From JBEKTW01 sp049515655 (GTDB lineage: Bacteria > Bacteroidota > Ignavibacteria > UBA10030 > SZUA-254): a stretch of 64,000 nucleotides of DNA. The DNA lies in NCBI GenBank assembly GCA_049515655.1, contig JBEKTW010000017.1, positions 15,385 to 79,384 on the forward strand, in the 5' to 3' direction. The translations under genes were made by a program, and so were the position numbers. The notes beneath the pieces are model-generated. The model did not search any database and was not told the DNA's origin. It saw only the letters and a program-made list of their open reading frames with translations. How positions within the stretch are numbered: the first letter of the stretch is position 1; each line of letters opens with the position of its first letter. Shown one piece after another: positions 1-9,250 of the stretch.

Positions 1-2
1 TG

Positions 3-1277
3 GACAAGCAGGACGAGTTCTTCGAGAGCTATATCGTGAAGGGAAAAAGCGAAGGCGAATTTCAGTTTGAAAAGGCCCGGGAGAATGAGATTGGATTTTT
101 CACGTCGCATGACTCGAAGGGGCGTCGAGTGAGCTTCTACGGGGACAACCATCCCGATTTCGAGGGAAACGTCGTCAAAGCAATGGCGTCGGCCAAGTTT
201 GGCTTCAAAAAGGTTCTGGAATTGTTCGAGGGAAAACTTTCCCCGGCGGGAGCTGTGGAGATGCAGCGATGGAGTGACCTGAGCCGCAAACTTGACCACG
301 ATTTACGACCAGTTGTCGTGCGGGTCGATCGGCTTACTCCGACGATCGTGGAAGTAATTCTTCGTGCGCCACAAGCGGCGCGTCAGTTTCAACCAGGTCA
401 ATTCTACCGCCTCCAGAATTACGAAACAGACTCCCCGAAGGCCGACGATACGCTCTTGATGATGGAAGGCATCGCGCTCACCGGCGCCTGGGTCGACAAG
501 GAAAAGGGACTGGTTTCCCTCATCGTTTTGGAATTCGGAGCAAGCTCGCGGATGTGCAGCATGTTAAAACCGGGACAGCGCGTCGTGGTCATGGGACCGA
601 CCGGCGCGCCGACCGCAATCGTTGAGAATTCCACAGCGCTGCTGCTCGGCGGCGGACTTGGTAACGCGGTGTTGTTCTCCATTGCGAAGGCATTCAAGGA
701 GAAGAACAGCAAGGTTCTCTACTTCGCGGGATACAAGAAAGCCCAGGATCTTTTCAAACGCGAGGATATCGAAGTGGCCGCGGATGTCGTGGTGTACAGT
801 GTCGATGATGGCGAACCGATAGCGACGAGAAGGCCGCAGGACAAGACGTTTGTGGGAAATATCGTCCAGGCGATGGTAGCGTATGCCTCCGGTGCGCTGG
901 GTAAGACAGAAATTCCGTTGAAAGACGCCGCACGTGTAATCGCGATCGGCTCCGACCGGATGATGGCCGCAGTTGCGGAGGCACGGCATTCTCTTCTCCA
1001 GCCGTACCTAAATGACCGTCACGTCGGCATCGCGTCGATCAATTCACCGATGCAGTGCATGATGAAGGCAGTCTGCGCGCAGTGCGTGCAGCGGCACGTC
1101 ATTCCGGAGACGAAAGAGGAGGTGTTCGTCTTCACCTGTTTCAACCAGGACCAGAAGATGGACGAAGTGGATTTCACCAACCTCAGTTCCCGCCTCAAGG
1201 CAAACAGTCTCATGGAGAAGATCAGCAACAAGTGGCTGGATTACATCATGGAGAACAACGCGATCGAGAAGGTGTGA
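3..1277 (+). CDS. C-terminal part of a large flavin/iron-sulfur oxidoreductase (5' end outside window)
   Basis: The frame is open from the window edge, so this is the 3' part of a longer gene; the GTG at 36 is an internal codon rather than a convincing start. From about residue 100 there is a ferredoxin-reductase-like module. A FAD-binding stretch contains FQPGQFYRLQNYE, a nucleotide-binding stretch contains LLGGGLGNAVLFSIAKAF, and near the C-terminus a cysteine cluster (MQCMMKAVCAQC, then FTCF) resembles the iron-sulfur segment of PyrK/SudB-type electron-transfer subunits. Such modules pass electrons between NAD(P)H, FAD and an Fe-S centre. In this group they can be fused behind a glutamate-synthase-like FAD oxidoreductase, which is the likely identity of the missing N-terminus (inference). 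The stop is TGA at 1275-1277. Confidence 0.7.
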   Translation, partial: DKQDEFFESYIVKGKSEGEFQFEKARENEIGFFTSHDSKGRRVSFYGDNHPDFEGNVVKAMASAKFGFKKVLELFEGKLSPAGAVEMQRWSDLSRKLDHDLRPVVVRVDRLTPTIVEVILRAPQAARQFQPGQFYRLQNYETDSPKADDTLLMMEGIALTGAWVDKEKGLVSLIVLEFGASSRMCSMLKPGQRVVVMGPTGAPTAIVENSTALLLGGGLGNAVLFSIAKAFKEKNSKVLYFAGYKKAQDLFKREDIEVAADVVVYSVDDGEPIATRRPQDKTFVGNIVQAMVAYASGALGKTEIPLKDAARVIAIGSDRMMAAVAEARHSLLQPYLNDRHVGIASINSPMQCMMKAVCAQCVQRHVIPETKEEVFVFTCFNQDQKMDEVDFTNLSSRLKANSLMEKISNKWLDYIMENNAIEKV

Positions 1278-1743
1278 ACGTGTTCCGGGGGTTGTTGAGC
1301 GAAAGGAGCAATTCCATCCTCTCCTTTTAGGAGGATTATAGGTGAGGTCTGGACTGCGTCATTCCCGAATTCTTCAATCGGGAATCCAGAACTTTGCAAA
1401 AGCTGAACACTGGACTCCCGACAAAAACATTCGGGAGTGACAATCAAGGTTCTATTCGTCAGCGGAGTGGGGTCAGGAGTGGGCATTACAATTCAAACCA
1501 AGCCAGCCGGCGTTCTGTCCTCCCCTTGGTTATCGCAGGCAACTTCTCCCCCTTGTTCAAGGGGGAGAATACAAGAGGGGGTAAACCGCGGCACTGCCTT
1601 TTTTTTCGAAAACTCCAAGCTCTTGCATTTCTTGAGTTTTTTTATACCTTGTCGGGAGTATGATGCTAGCTTCGGTCGTTCATTCGGGACCCAATACTCG
1701 TAAAGGAATTCAGGCAGATTAGATGGTTCGGGATGGAATTGAA
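1278..1743. other. Intergenic region with small palindromes and one dispersed repeat
   Basis: No convincing gene is seen. Three stem-loops are visible: ATCCTC/GAGGAT arms around 1316-1336 (possible terminator of the upstream oxidoreductase), ATTCCCGA/TCGGGAAT at 1361-1385 and ACTCCCGA/TCGGGAGT at 1414-1438. The last two are variants of one short palindrome. A dispersed repeat copy follows at 1511-1582. Confidence 0.6.
1511..1582 (+). repeat. Dispersed intergenic repeat, copy 1
   Basis: This roughly 70-base sequence contains CTTCTCCCCCTTGTTCAAGG with a matching GGGGGAGAA arm, then ends in GAATACAAGAGGGGGT. The last 40 bases recur almost unchanged at 9022-9061 and 20210-20249. Its upstream part (GTCCTCCCCTTGG) is also shared with the 20.2 kb copy. 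The CCCCCTTG/CAAGGGGG arms form a strong hairpin. Confidence 0.85.
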
Positions 1744-3057
1744 ATGAACAAACTCCTTCCAATTGTGTTGATAATGTCTCTCACGTCCGCTTGTCAAAAG
1801 GACAATGGGCCTTGCGTCACCTGTCCGCCGCCGTATGTCCCTCGCCTGGTATTATCTACGATCGAACTTGCTGCTTCAGAGATATATTTGACGCTTGCAA
1901 GTACTGATACTAGTGTCTTGCAGGATGTGAAGGTGATGAGAGATAGCGTGATGATCGACTCCTCCGGGAGAATAAATACGCGAAAGGTGACGTTGCGTGA
2001 CATACGTCTCTTGCCAAGTCATACTTACAGGTACAAAGCATATAGACTGAGCGGTAGCATGCCCGTTGATTCGAGCGCTCAGCTAGTTGTGACTACGATG
2101 GACACAACGAGCAACAACTTCACCTGGCAGATGTACACGCTCGGAGGGATCGGCTCGATTATTTGGGATGTGGCAATCGTAAACGATACGAGTGTGATAG
2201 CAGTGGGGGAGATTTATCAAAATGATTCAGCGACACTATACAATGCTGCTCGGTGGAATGGTAGCAATTGGAGTGTCTTTAGAATTCCATACTATTATAA
2301 TGGCCAGCCATTTTATTCGTCGATTGGTGCCCTGTATGTGGTATCGGACAGTGATATCTGGTTTGGTATTGGGAACCTCATTCACTGGAATGGTCAAACC
2401 TATGAGCCGATTGAATTTTCCCCCACGGTGTGGGGCTCTCATTTAGTAAGGAGACTTTGGGGGCGCGGGAAAACACTTTACGTGGTTGGAGACAGTGGAT
2501 CCATCGCTTTCTACGATGGTACAAGCTGGCAGAAGCTTACTAGCGGAACAACACTTGACATTCAAGATATATGGGGTTCGGTGAACAGCAAGACCGGTCA
2601 GTTGGAAGTTATCGCAGTTGCTTCCTTGCCGTATTCTAGTTACGACCGGAAGATTCTCAGTATACGGGGTACGACAGTCACACCTTTGTCCGACGATTAT
2701 ATCTCCACGAGTGTGACAGGCGCGTGGTTCCTTCCCGGCAAGAAATACTTTGTCTCGGGTGACGGCGTCTATACTAAACAAGACCCTTACGACACGACCT
2801 TCATTTGGCTGCCAGACCCCGCAACCTATGCATCGACACATTACGAAAGGGCAATACGGGGGATAGATCTGAATGACATTGCCATTGCAGGAGACGCGGG
2901 CGAAATTCTTCATTTCAACGGTATCCGCTGGCAAAGTTATCGATCTATGACCCACTTGGATTATGGCAACTTTCACAGTGTCGCATTCAAGGGGAATATG
3001 ATTGTCGCGGTTGGGGACAATTTTGACGCCGCTGTGGTAGCGATCGGACGCCGATGA
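1744..3057 (+). CDS. Predicted exported lipoprotein with beta-propeller-like repeats, function unknown
   Basis: The 437-residue product starts with a lipoprotein signal peptide: Met-Asn-Lys, a hydrophobic core, then LTSAC as lipobox. The cysteine is therefore probably lipidated and the protein anchored in an envelope membrane. The ATG at 1744 was chosen over the in-frame ATG at 1723 because it gives a normal signal peptide. The mature part has a short Cys-rich segment, a fibronectin-like region (about 35-130), then repeats with Trp/Asn-Gly-Trp signatures such as RWNGSNW, HWNGQTYE, YDGTSWQ and HFNGIRWQ, spaced like blades of a beta-propeller. Such proteins are common in Ignavibacteria-like genomes and have no assigned role. 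It stands alone, with repeat-rich spacers on both sides. Confidence 0.7.
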   Translation: MNKLLPIVLIMSLTSACQKDNGPCVTCPPPYVPRLVLSTIELAASEIYLTLASTDTSVLQDVKVMRDSVMIDSSGRINTRKVTLRDIRLLPSHTYRYKAYRLSGSMPVDSSAQLVVTTMDTTSNNFTWQMYTLGGIGSIIWDVAIVNDTSVIAVGEIYQNDSATLYNAARWNGSNWSVFRIPYYYNGQPFYSSIGALYVVSDSDIWFGIGNLIHWNGQTYEPIEFSPTVWGSHLVRRLWGRGKTLYVVGDSGSIAFYDGTSWQKLTSGTTLDIQDIWGSVNSKTGQLEVIAVASLPYSSYDRKILSIRGTTVTPLSDDYISTSVTGAWFLPGKKYFVSGDGVYTKQDPYDTTFIWLPDPATYASTHYERAIRGIDLNDIAIAGDAGEILHFNGIRWQSYRSMTHLDYGNFHSVAFKGNMIVAVGDNFDAAVVAIGRR

Positions 3058-3469
3058 TTGCCCCCGCCATACTGAACCTGCCTCATTACCCTCTCCCTGT
3101 CACTACGTGACATCCCTCTCCCAAGCTCGTCCTGTCCCGAAGGGATCCCTTCGGGAAGCGAAGTCGAAGGATCTGTGCGGGATCCGACGAGAATCGTCAT
3201 CCTGACAAGCTTCAAGTCAGGATCTGAACGCGGCCTTCACCTGCCAACCTTTAGATGCTGACCAGAAGCGAGTCAGCAAGACGTGGTAGGCGTGGGTGAG
3301 GGTTAAAGCCAAAGGCAAGAAATGCCGTCCAGGACTGAATTCGCGCTGACAAACCGCTCAACATTCCCCCCTCAAAGCTCCCAGCTCACCGCTCACCCTC
3401 ATTTGACAACCTCCGATTTTTCCGTTAGATTACGGAGGCAAAATCCATCCTTCCACGAATAATTTGAGA
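3058..3469. other. Repeat-rich intergenic region upstream of the glycan-enzyme genes
   Basis: No gene is supported. A perfect 22-base palindrome centred on GGGATCCC lies at 3135-3156. It sits in a stretch with the phrase GAAGTCGAAGGATC, which resembles GAAGGCGAAGGATC near 10937. A second inverted pair (CCTGAC/GTCAGG) lies near 3201-3221. These look like dispersed intergenic elements rather than operators. The promoter for the next gene must lie in the last 100 bases, but no clear consensus is visible. Confidence 0.5.
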
Positions 3470-5566
3470 ATGACCATGCGTAAGCTCTTTTCAATTCTCT
3501 GCTTCGTACTTACTCTCGGGACCTACTTTTCAGCAGGTCAACCACTCAAGCAACCAACCCATTTCCGTCCGCCGGCGGTTCCGCTAGTGACATGCGACCC
3601 CTATTTCAGCATCTGGTCAGTCAGCGACCGCCTGCCCGACGAATGGCCGCGTCACTGGACCGGCTCGATCCAGGCGCTCGACGGCATGGTGAGAATCGAC
3701 GGCAAGACCTACCGCATCATAGGCAGGGAACCGGAATCCACGCCGGCGATGTCCCAAACCGACCTGAAGGTGTTTCCAACCAGAACCATCTACACTTTTG
3801 AAAATGACGGCGTGAACGTGACGCTCACCTTCATGAATCCCTTGCTCGCCTACGACCTCGACGTACTATCGCGTCCCGTCGCATACCTGACCTGGGATGT
3901 TCATTCCGTTGACGGAAAAAACCACACGGTTTCGCTGTACTTTGACAATTCGGCGGAGGTGGCAGTCAACACGTCGGACCAGAAGGTCATCTGGTCGAGA
4001 AACAATCTCGATAGTCTGGGCGTGCTGCGGATCGGAACCTCAGAACAACGCATGCTGGAGAAATCGGGCGACGACCTGCGCATCGATTGGGGATATTTCT
4101 ACCTTGCGATTCCAAAAGTGTTCACCTTTGCAGACGTCATCACGAGCAACGACCTGGCCCGTCAGGGATTCGCCGGGAAAGGAACCCTCCCCTCATCGGA
4201 CGACCTGAGGATGCCGAGGGCGGCGAGCGACGATTGGCCCGTAATGGCTGTGACGTTTGACCTTGGAAATGTCGGGGCGCAATCCGTTTCCCGCCATGTG
4301 ATCCTCGCGTACGACGACATCTTTTCCATTGAGTTCTTCAACCGCAAGCTCCGCCCGTACTGGAGAAGGAAAGGAACCGAGACCGCTGACCTTCTCAACA
4401 AGGCAAACCGGGAGTACGATGGCCTGGTTTTGAAATGCAAAAGCTTTGACGACGAACTAACCGCCGACCTCGAACGAGCAGGAGGCGAGAAATACGCTCA
4501 CCTGGCGACGCTGGCGTATCGCCAATGCCTCGCTGCGCAAAAACTGGCAGTCGATATGGACGGAACACCGCTATTCTTCCCCAAAGAGAATTTCAGCAAC
4601 GGCTGCATCAGTACGGTCGATGTCCTCTATCCCGCATCTCCGTTATTGATACTGTTTAACACAAATCTGCTGAGGGCGTCGCTGACGCCGGTGCTGATAT
4701 ACGGTTCGAGCGAACGCTGGCCCCATCCGTTCGCGCCGCATGACCTCGGGACATATCCGCTCGCCAATGGACAGGTCTACGGCGGCGGCGAACGAACAGA
4801 AGAAGACCAAATGCCCGTTGAAGAGTCGGGGAATATGATCCTGATGGTTGCCGCGATGGCGAAGATCGATGGGAACGCCGATTACGCTCTCAAATACTGG
4901 CCGGCACTTTCGAAATGGGCGGATTATTTGCTTCAGAAAGGTTTCGACCCTGAGAATCAGCTCTGCACCGATGATTTTGCCGGACATCTCGCCCATAACA
5001 CGAATCTTTCCGTCAAAGCAATTCTCGCGCTTGGCGGATATGCAATGCTCTGCGATATGACCGGCAAGAAGGATGAAGCGGCAAAGTACCGGAAGTCAGC
5101 GAAAGAATTTGCGCGCAAATGGCTTCAGATGGCCGATGACGGCGACCACTACCGGCTTGCCTTCGACAAGCCGAACACGTGGAGCCAGAAGTACAATCTT
5201 GTGTGGGATAGAATTCTCGGTCTGAATCTTTTTCCCGAAAAGGTCGCTGCGAAGGAGGTTTCATTCTATCTCAAGAATCAAAATGCCTATGGCCTGCCGC
5301 TGGATAACCGGAAAGCGTACACGAAACTCGATTGGGAAGTCTGGACTGCAACGCTGGCCGGGTCGCAGTCGGATTTCCAGTCATTCATTTCAACGATGTA
5401 TGAATTTATGAATCAAACCCCCAACCGCGTGCCTCTCACGGACTGGTACTGGACGACCGATGCAAAACAGGTGGGTTTCCAGGCCCGCTCGGTTGTGGGA
5501 GGAGTTTTCGTCAAAATGTTGTCCGACCCGTCGATGTGGAAGAAATGGGCGGGGCGGGCACAATGA
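3470..5566 (+). CDS. Exported GtaA-type (DUF4964/DUF5127/DUF4965/DUF1793) glutaminase-family or glycoside-hydrolase-like protein
   Basis: This 698-residue protein has an N-terminal signal peptide (MRKLFSILCFVLTLGTYFSAG) and is probably exported to the periplasm. Its segments follow the GtaA order: DUF4964-like (VPLVTCDPYFSIWS, WTGSIQALDG), DUF5127-like (middle, WPVMAVTFDLG), DUF4965 (AYRQCLAAQKL, NGCISTVDVLYPASPL) and an alpha/alpha-barrel DUF1793 (FAPHDLGTYP, DFAGHLAHNTNLSVKAI, KYNLVWDRILGL). Fungal members are annotated as glutaminase A, but in Bacteroidota these genes usually sit in glycan clusters and the substrate is unproven. ATG 3470 is used; ATG 3476 is equally possible and neither has a good ribosome site. 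The next gene starts 24 bases downstream, so the two are probably co-transcribed. Confidence 0.85.
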   Translation: MTMRKLFSILCFVLTLGTYFSAGQPLKQPTHFRPPAVPLVTCDPYFSIWSVSDRLPDEWPRHWTGSIQALDGMVRIDGKTYRIIGREPESTPAMSQTDLKVFPTRTIYTFENDGVNVTLTFMNPLLAYDLDVLSRPVAYLTWDVHSVDGKNHTVSLYFDNSAEVAVNTSDQKVIWSRNNLDSLGVLRIGTSEQRMLEKSGDDLRIDWGYFYLAIPKVFTFADVITSNDLARQGFAGKGTLPSSDDLRMPRAASDDWPVMAVTFDLGNVGAQSVSRHVILAYDDIFSIEFFNRKLRPYWRRKGTETADLLNKANREYDGLVLKCKSFDDELTADLERAGGEKYAHLATLAYRQCLAAQKLAVDMDGTPLFFPKENFSNGCISTVDVLYPASPLLILFNTNLLRASLTPVLIYGSSERWPHPFAPHDLGTYPLANGQVYGGGERTEEDQMPVEESGNMILMVAAMAKIDGNADYALKYWPALSKWADYLLQKGFDPENQLCTDDFAGHLAHNTNLSVKAILALGGYAMLCDMTGKKDEAAKYRKSAKEFARKWLQMADDGDHYRLAFDKPNTWSQKYNLVWDRILGLNLFPEKVAAKEVSFYLKNQNAYGLPLDNRKAYTKLDWEVWTATLAGSQSDFQSFISTMYEFMNQTPNRVPLTDWYWTTDAKQVGFQARSVVGGVFVKMLSDPSMWKKWAGRAQ

Positions 5567-5589
5567 ATTCTCAACGAAAGGGACCTACA

Positions 5590-6741
5590 ATGTTTGCGCT
5601 CAAATTCATGTTTTCGATTCTCATCATAACCATGTTGTTCTCTCTGGCAATTACATCAAAGGAAAAGGAGAAGCGCTCAGCGATGAAAAAGGAAATGTTC
5701 GGAACAACGTCCGATGGAATACCCGTGTACGTGTACACGCTTCAAAACGTCCACAAGATGCAGGCGCGGGTGACGAATTATGGCGGCATTCTTGTCTCCC
5801 TCCTCGTTCCCGACAAGACCGGTCAACTCGATGATGTTGTTTTGGGATACGACTCGCTTGCCACGTATGAAAAGAACAATAATCCGTACTTCGGCGCGCT
5901 TATCGGCCGGTATGGAAACAGGATCGGAAAGGGAAAATTCACGCTCAACGGAAAAGAATACACGCTTGCTCTCAATAATGGCCCCAATACACTGCACGGC
6001 GGTGTGAAAGGGTTCGATAAGGTGGTCTGGACGGTAAGCGAAAAGGAGAGTACGCCGGGACGATCGCTGGTTTTGACGTACCTCAGTAAAGATGGCGAAG
6101 AGGGCTACCCGGGGAATCTTTCCGTAAAGGTTGTGTACACGCTTACCGACGACGATGAACTGAAGATCGAATACTCGGCGACAACCGACAAGTCGACGGT
6201 TTTGAACCTAACGCATCATTCGTATTTCAATCTTGAAGGTGCGGGCAGGGGATCCATTTTGGCCCATGAATTGATGATCGATGCGGATACATTTGCGCCC
6301 GTCGATAGCACGCTCATCCCGACAGGGGAGCTGCGACCTGTTCGGGGGACGCCCTTCGATTTCAGGAAGGCAACCACGATAGGGGCAAGGATCTCCGGAG
6401 ACAATGAACAACTGCGTTACGGTAAGGGCTACGACCACAATTTTGTGCTGAACAGAAAAGGAAAAGGATTGGGGCTTGCTGCGCGGGTGTATGAGAGCAC
6501 AACGGGACGCGCGATGGATGTTCTCACAACGGAACCCGGCGTTCAGTTCTACTCCGGCAACTTTCTTGACGGAAAAAATATCGGCAAAGGCGGAATAAGC
6601 TATGATCACCGTTACGGATTCTGTTTGGAAACACAGCATTTCCCCGATTCTCCAAACAAACCGAAATTCCCCACGACGGTTCTCAAGCCAGGCGAGAAGT
6701 TCTCCTCGACGACAGTGTATAAGTTTTACGTGAAGAAGTAG
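5590..6741 (+). CDS. galM: Aldose 1-epimerase (galactose mutarotase), exported
   Basis: This enzyme interconverts alpha and beta anomers of aldoses such as galactose, glucose and arabinose. The 383-residue product has the family pattern: LIGRYGNRI, NNGPNTLHGG, then LTHHSYFNL with the conserved His pair, and near the C-terminus LETQHFPDSPN with the catalytic Glu. An uncleaved or cleaved hydrophobic segment at residues 4-25 suggests periplasmic location. The ATG at 5590 has a good ribosome site (GAAAGGGA) seven bases upstream and was preferred to an in-frame ATG overlapping the previous gene. Its place just behind the GtaA-type gene supports a role in handling released sugars. Confidence 0.92.
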   Translation: MFALKFMFSILIITMLFSLAITSKEKEKRSAMKKEMFGTTSDGIPVYVYTLQNVHKMQARVTNYGGILVSLLVPDKTGQLDDVVLGYDSLATYEKNNNPYFGALIGRYGNRIGKGKFTLNGKEYTLALNNGPNTLHGGVKGFDKVVWTVSEKESTPGRSLVLTYLSKDGEEGYPGNLSVKVVYTLTDDDELKIEYSATTDKSTVLNLTHHSYFNLEGAGRGSILAHELMIDADTFAPVDSTLIPTGELRPVRGTPFDFRKATTIGARISGDNEQLRYGKGYDHNFVLNRKGKGLGLAARVYESTTGRAMDVLTTEPGVQFYSGNFLDGKNIGKGGISYDHRYGFCLETQHFPDSPNKPKFPTTVLKPGEKFSSTTVYKFYVKK

Positions 6742-6827
6742 TAACACAGAGTGAAACGTGACCTTCAACCTTGAATTTACCGGGCAGAAGGTTACCTTTT
6801 ACCGGACCTTGCGAAGGTTTACGTCGG

Positions 6828-8861
6828 TTACTTCCACACCTTCGCGTCCGCTCCGTCGCCGATTTGCGGAAACGCAGAAACTCGCAATCGCGCGCAGCCC
6901 ATAGGAATCAACACGAGTTTCTCGACGGATTCATCGGATTTCACCGGACTGTCCTGGAGCGCTCCAACAAGTCCGTTTGTTTCCAATTTCCACTGCGGGA
7001 TGCGCTTGCCCTTTACACGCAACTCAAGCGGTAAGGTTTCCGCCGAAAAGGGCTGTGCATTCAAGGGTCCTTTTCTTTTGACAATCTCTATTGATGCGGC
7101 TGGATTCTTCACGTCGACCACGAGGCCGTAATTCCACGGCGTGGTTGGGAAGACCTGGTACGCAGGCCACTGATCCGTTCCGCTGAATCGTTCGGCGCGC
7201 TCACCGATTTTCAATGAATAGGTCAACGGTCCGCGCTGAACGGATATCGCGTTGTTGTTCTTCTCCCAGACTTTTGCGGAAATTGTCATCGGCAATTCAA
7301 GACGCACCGCGTCGCCATCCTTCCATGTTCGGTCCAGAACGACCCACGACAGCGGAGTTGCCTTGATGTCGAGTTCCTTTCCGTTGACAAAGACCCGAGC
7401 ATGCAAACACCATCCCGGAATGCGAAGGGTCAGCGGAAATTTGGCGCTCTCGGGAGTCTGGAGTTTCAAATTGATGTTTTCATCAAACGGATAGTCCGTT
7501 GATTCATTGATGCGGACCTCAACGCCTTTGCCGACCTTTGCGGTCACAGAATTGGCGGCATAAAAAACGGCGGCCAGGCCATTGTCGCGCGTTGCCATCC
7601 AGAGATGCTCTGCGAAGTACGGCCAGCCGAAGGCCACGTTGTGCTGGCAGCAGCGGAAATCCCATGGATTGTAGGCGAACATGTTGCCGTCGTTTTCGAT
7701 CAGCGGCGCCTTGTTGGCTGTATCCAGCTGCACCTGATTTGGCGCGGTGAGATAATGCAGGGCTTTCAGGTCCGACGTCATCGCCGCGGGCAAGGAATTA
7801 AATGCGACTTCCTCGCACCGGTCGGCCCAGATTGGATTTCCCGTAATGCCCACGAGCATCTCATCGCTGTGCATGAACTCAACCATGGAACAGGTCTCTG
7901 CTCCCTGCCGGGGGCCGGTGAATCCGGCGCGGGCGTCTTCATCGGCGCCGAACATCCCGCCGGGAACCTGTCCGTATGCGTTCATGACGCTGTCATAATT
8001 GCGCTCGCTGGCTTTGAGATATCGGACGTCCTTCGTCTGCTGGTAGTATTCAGCGGGCTCACGAAATCCCTGGCAGAAGTTGACGCCATGCCATGTCGGG
8101 ATGCCGCCCGCCCAGTCCGCAGTGCGTTCGTGATTCACGAGCGCCAGGTCCAGAAGCCACTTCTCGCCGGTTTGATTGTACAGCCAGTAGATGTGATCCA
8201 GGTTGTCGCCCCCGCGCCATTTCTGCCAGCTGCCGGGAAGGTAATTCTCGAGTGGAACCGTCCTGAGCCAGCGGCAGTAGTTTGTCATGAACGGAAGAAC
8301 GCGCGGGTTATGTGTCGCGTCGTAATATGTACGAACTGCGCAGAGCGCAACCATGTTGGGCCAGATGTCGTGAATGTTCCGGTTTGCGCGAGGCCCGAAA
8401 TAACCGGTTGAATCCTGGCTCGTAAGAATTCCATCGACCCAGCGGTTTGCTTCTTCGATGATCCGCTTGTCACCGGTGACGTAGCCGAGGTCGATGAAAC
8501 CTTTCAGCCAGTACGGCATTTCTTCCCATCCGTTCTTGCCGAGGCCGTCGTGACTTACCCAGGCGCTACCATCAAACTTGCACCATTTGCTGATTTCTGT
8601 GAGATGTCCGGTGAACCCGTTCGCCATACAATCCAGTTGATGTTTCAACCATCCTTCGGGCTTGATACTCGCGATGGGAAGTTTGATAAGAGGGTTTTCA
8701 ATCAGCGGTGCGCGGTCGCCTATGTAGAAATCGTTTGTTCCTTTCATAGGGGGGAACGGTACCACGCGCCCTTGTGCGTCATTCTGGGGGTAAGCGAACT
8801 CGATGGAGAAGAAGACAAAAAGGATAAGATAAGGCCATTTTGCAAAAGCTCTCAGTTCCAT
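6828..8861 (-). CDS. GH127-family beta-L-arabinofuranosidase (DUF1680), exported
   Basis: This family hydrolyses terminal beta-L-arabinofuranosyl residues using a cysteine nucleophile held by a zinc site. The 677-residue product shows both halves of that site: ETCSMVEF (Glu and Cys ligands) and RCCQHN (paired Cys, the second being the usual nucleophile). The alpha/alpha-barrel is followed by beta-sandwich domains (LTLRIPGWC, VQRGPLTYSLK). A signal peptide follows the ATG at 8861, which has GGAAGGAC just upstream; a longer frame to 8906 lacks one. It is divergent from the isomerase gene at 9251 and convergent with galM. The specificity for arabinose is family knowledge; other GH127-like proteins act on other sugars. 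Confidence 0.88.
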   Translation of the reverse strand: MELRAFAKWPYLILFVFFSIEFAYPQNDAQGRVVPFPPMKGTNDFYIGDRAPLIENPLIKLPIASIKPEGWLKHQLDCMANGFTGHLTEISKWCKFDGSAWVSHDGLGKNGWEEMPYWLKGFIDLGYVTGDKRIIEEANRWVDGILTSQDSTGYFGPRANRNIHDIWPNMVALCAVRTYYDATHNPRVLPFMTNYCRWLRTVPLENYLPGSWQKWRGGDNLDHIYWLYNQTGEKWLLDLALVNHERTADWAGGIPTWHGVNFCQGFREPAEYYQQTKDVRYLKASERNYDSVMNAYGQVPGGMFGADEDARAGFTGPRQGAETCSMVEFMHSDEMLVGITGNPIWADRCEEVAFNSLPAAMTSDLKALHYLTAPNQVQLDTANKAPLIENDGNMFAYNPWDFRCCQHNVAFGWPYFAEHLWMATRDNGLAAVFYAANSVTAKVGKGVEVRINESTDYPFDENINLKLQTPESAKFPLTLRIPGWCLHARVFVNGKELDIKATPLSWVVLDRTWKDGDAVRLELPMTISAKVWEKNNNAISVQRGPLTYSLKIGERAERFSGTDQWPAYQVFPTTPWNYGLVVDVKNPAASIEIVKRKGPLNAQPFSAETLPLELRVKGKRIPQWKLETNGLVGALQDSPVKSDESVEKLVLIPMGCARLRVSAFPQIGDGADAKVWK

Positions 8862-9021
8862 GGTCGTCCTTCCAGGATAGATGAAGTCAAATGAGTCTGA
8901 ATTCAACGTGCGAACTGGTTCAATTATAGTGAACTTTGAGCATCATTTCAAGCTCGGGTGGCAACCAATATCCAATTTTGTCTCACGCAAGGGGTGCAGT
9001 CCAGTGCAGTCCAAGTCCAAA

Positions 9022-9061
9022 CTTTTCCCCCTTGTTCAAGGGGGAGAATACAAGAGGGGGT
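9022..9061 (+). repeat. Dispersed intergenic repeat, copy 2
   Basis: This 40-base copy carries the CCCCCTTGTTCAAGGGGG hairpin followed by AGAATACAAGAGGGGGT. It matches the 1.5 kb and 20.2 kb copies almost exactly and lies in the divergent spacer between the GH127 gene and the isomerase gene. Confidence 0.85.
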
Positions 9062-9250
9062 CTTGGAATGGCAATTCGGTTCAAACCGAGCCGATATCAA
9101 ACCCGAAGGCGGGACAGAAAGGGATTTCTGTCCCACCACATTGGCGTTTTAAGTTCTGATTCAGTATCTTTTGAACGATTGTACGGGCACATCATTTCGT
9201 ACAATGACCATTCGACCCTGGAAATCAAAGATCCACAAGGAGATACTACA

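Noticed and set aside
7605..8411. A 268-codon + frame inside the GH127 gene
   Set aside because: Antisense shadow of a gene with clear catalytic motifs.
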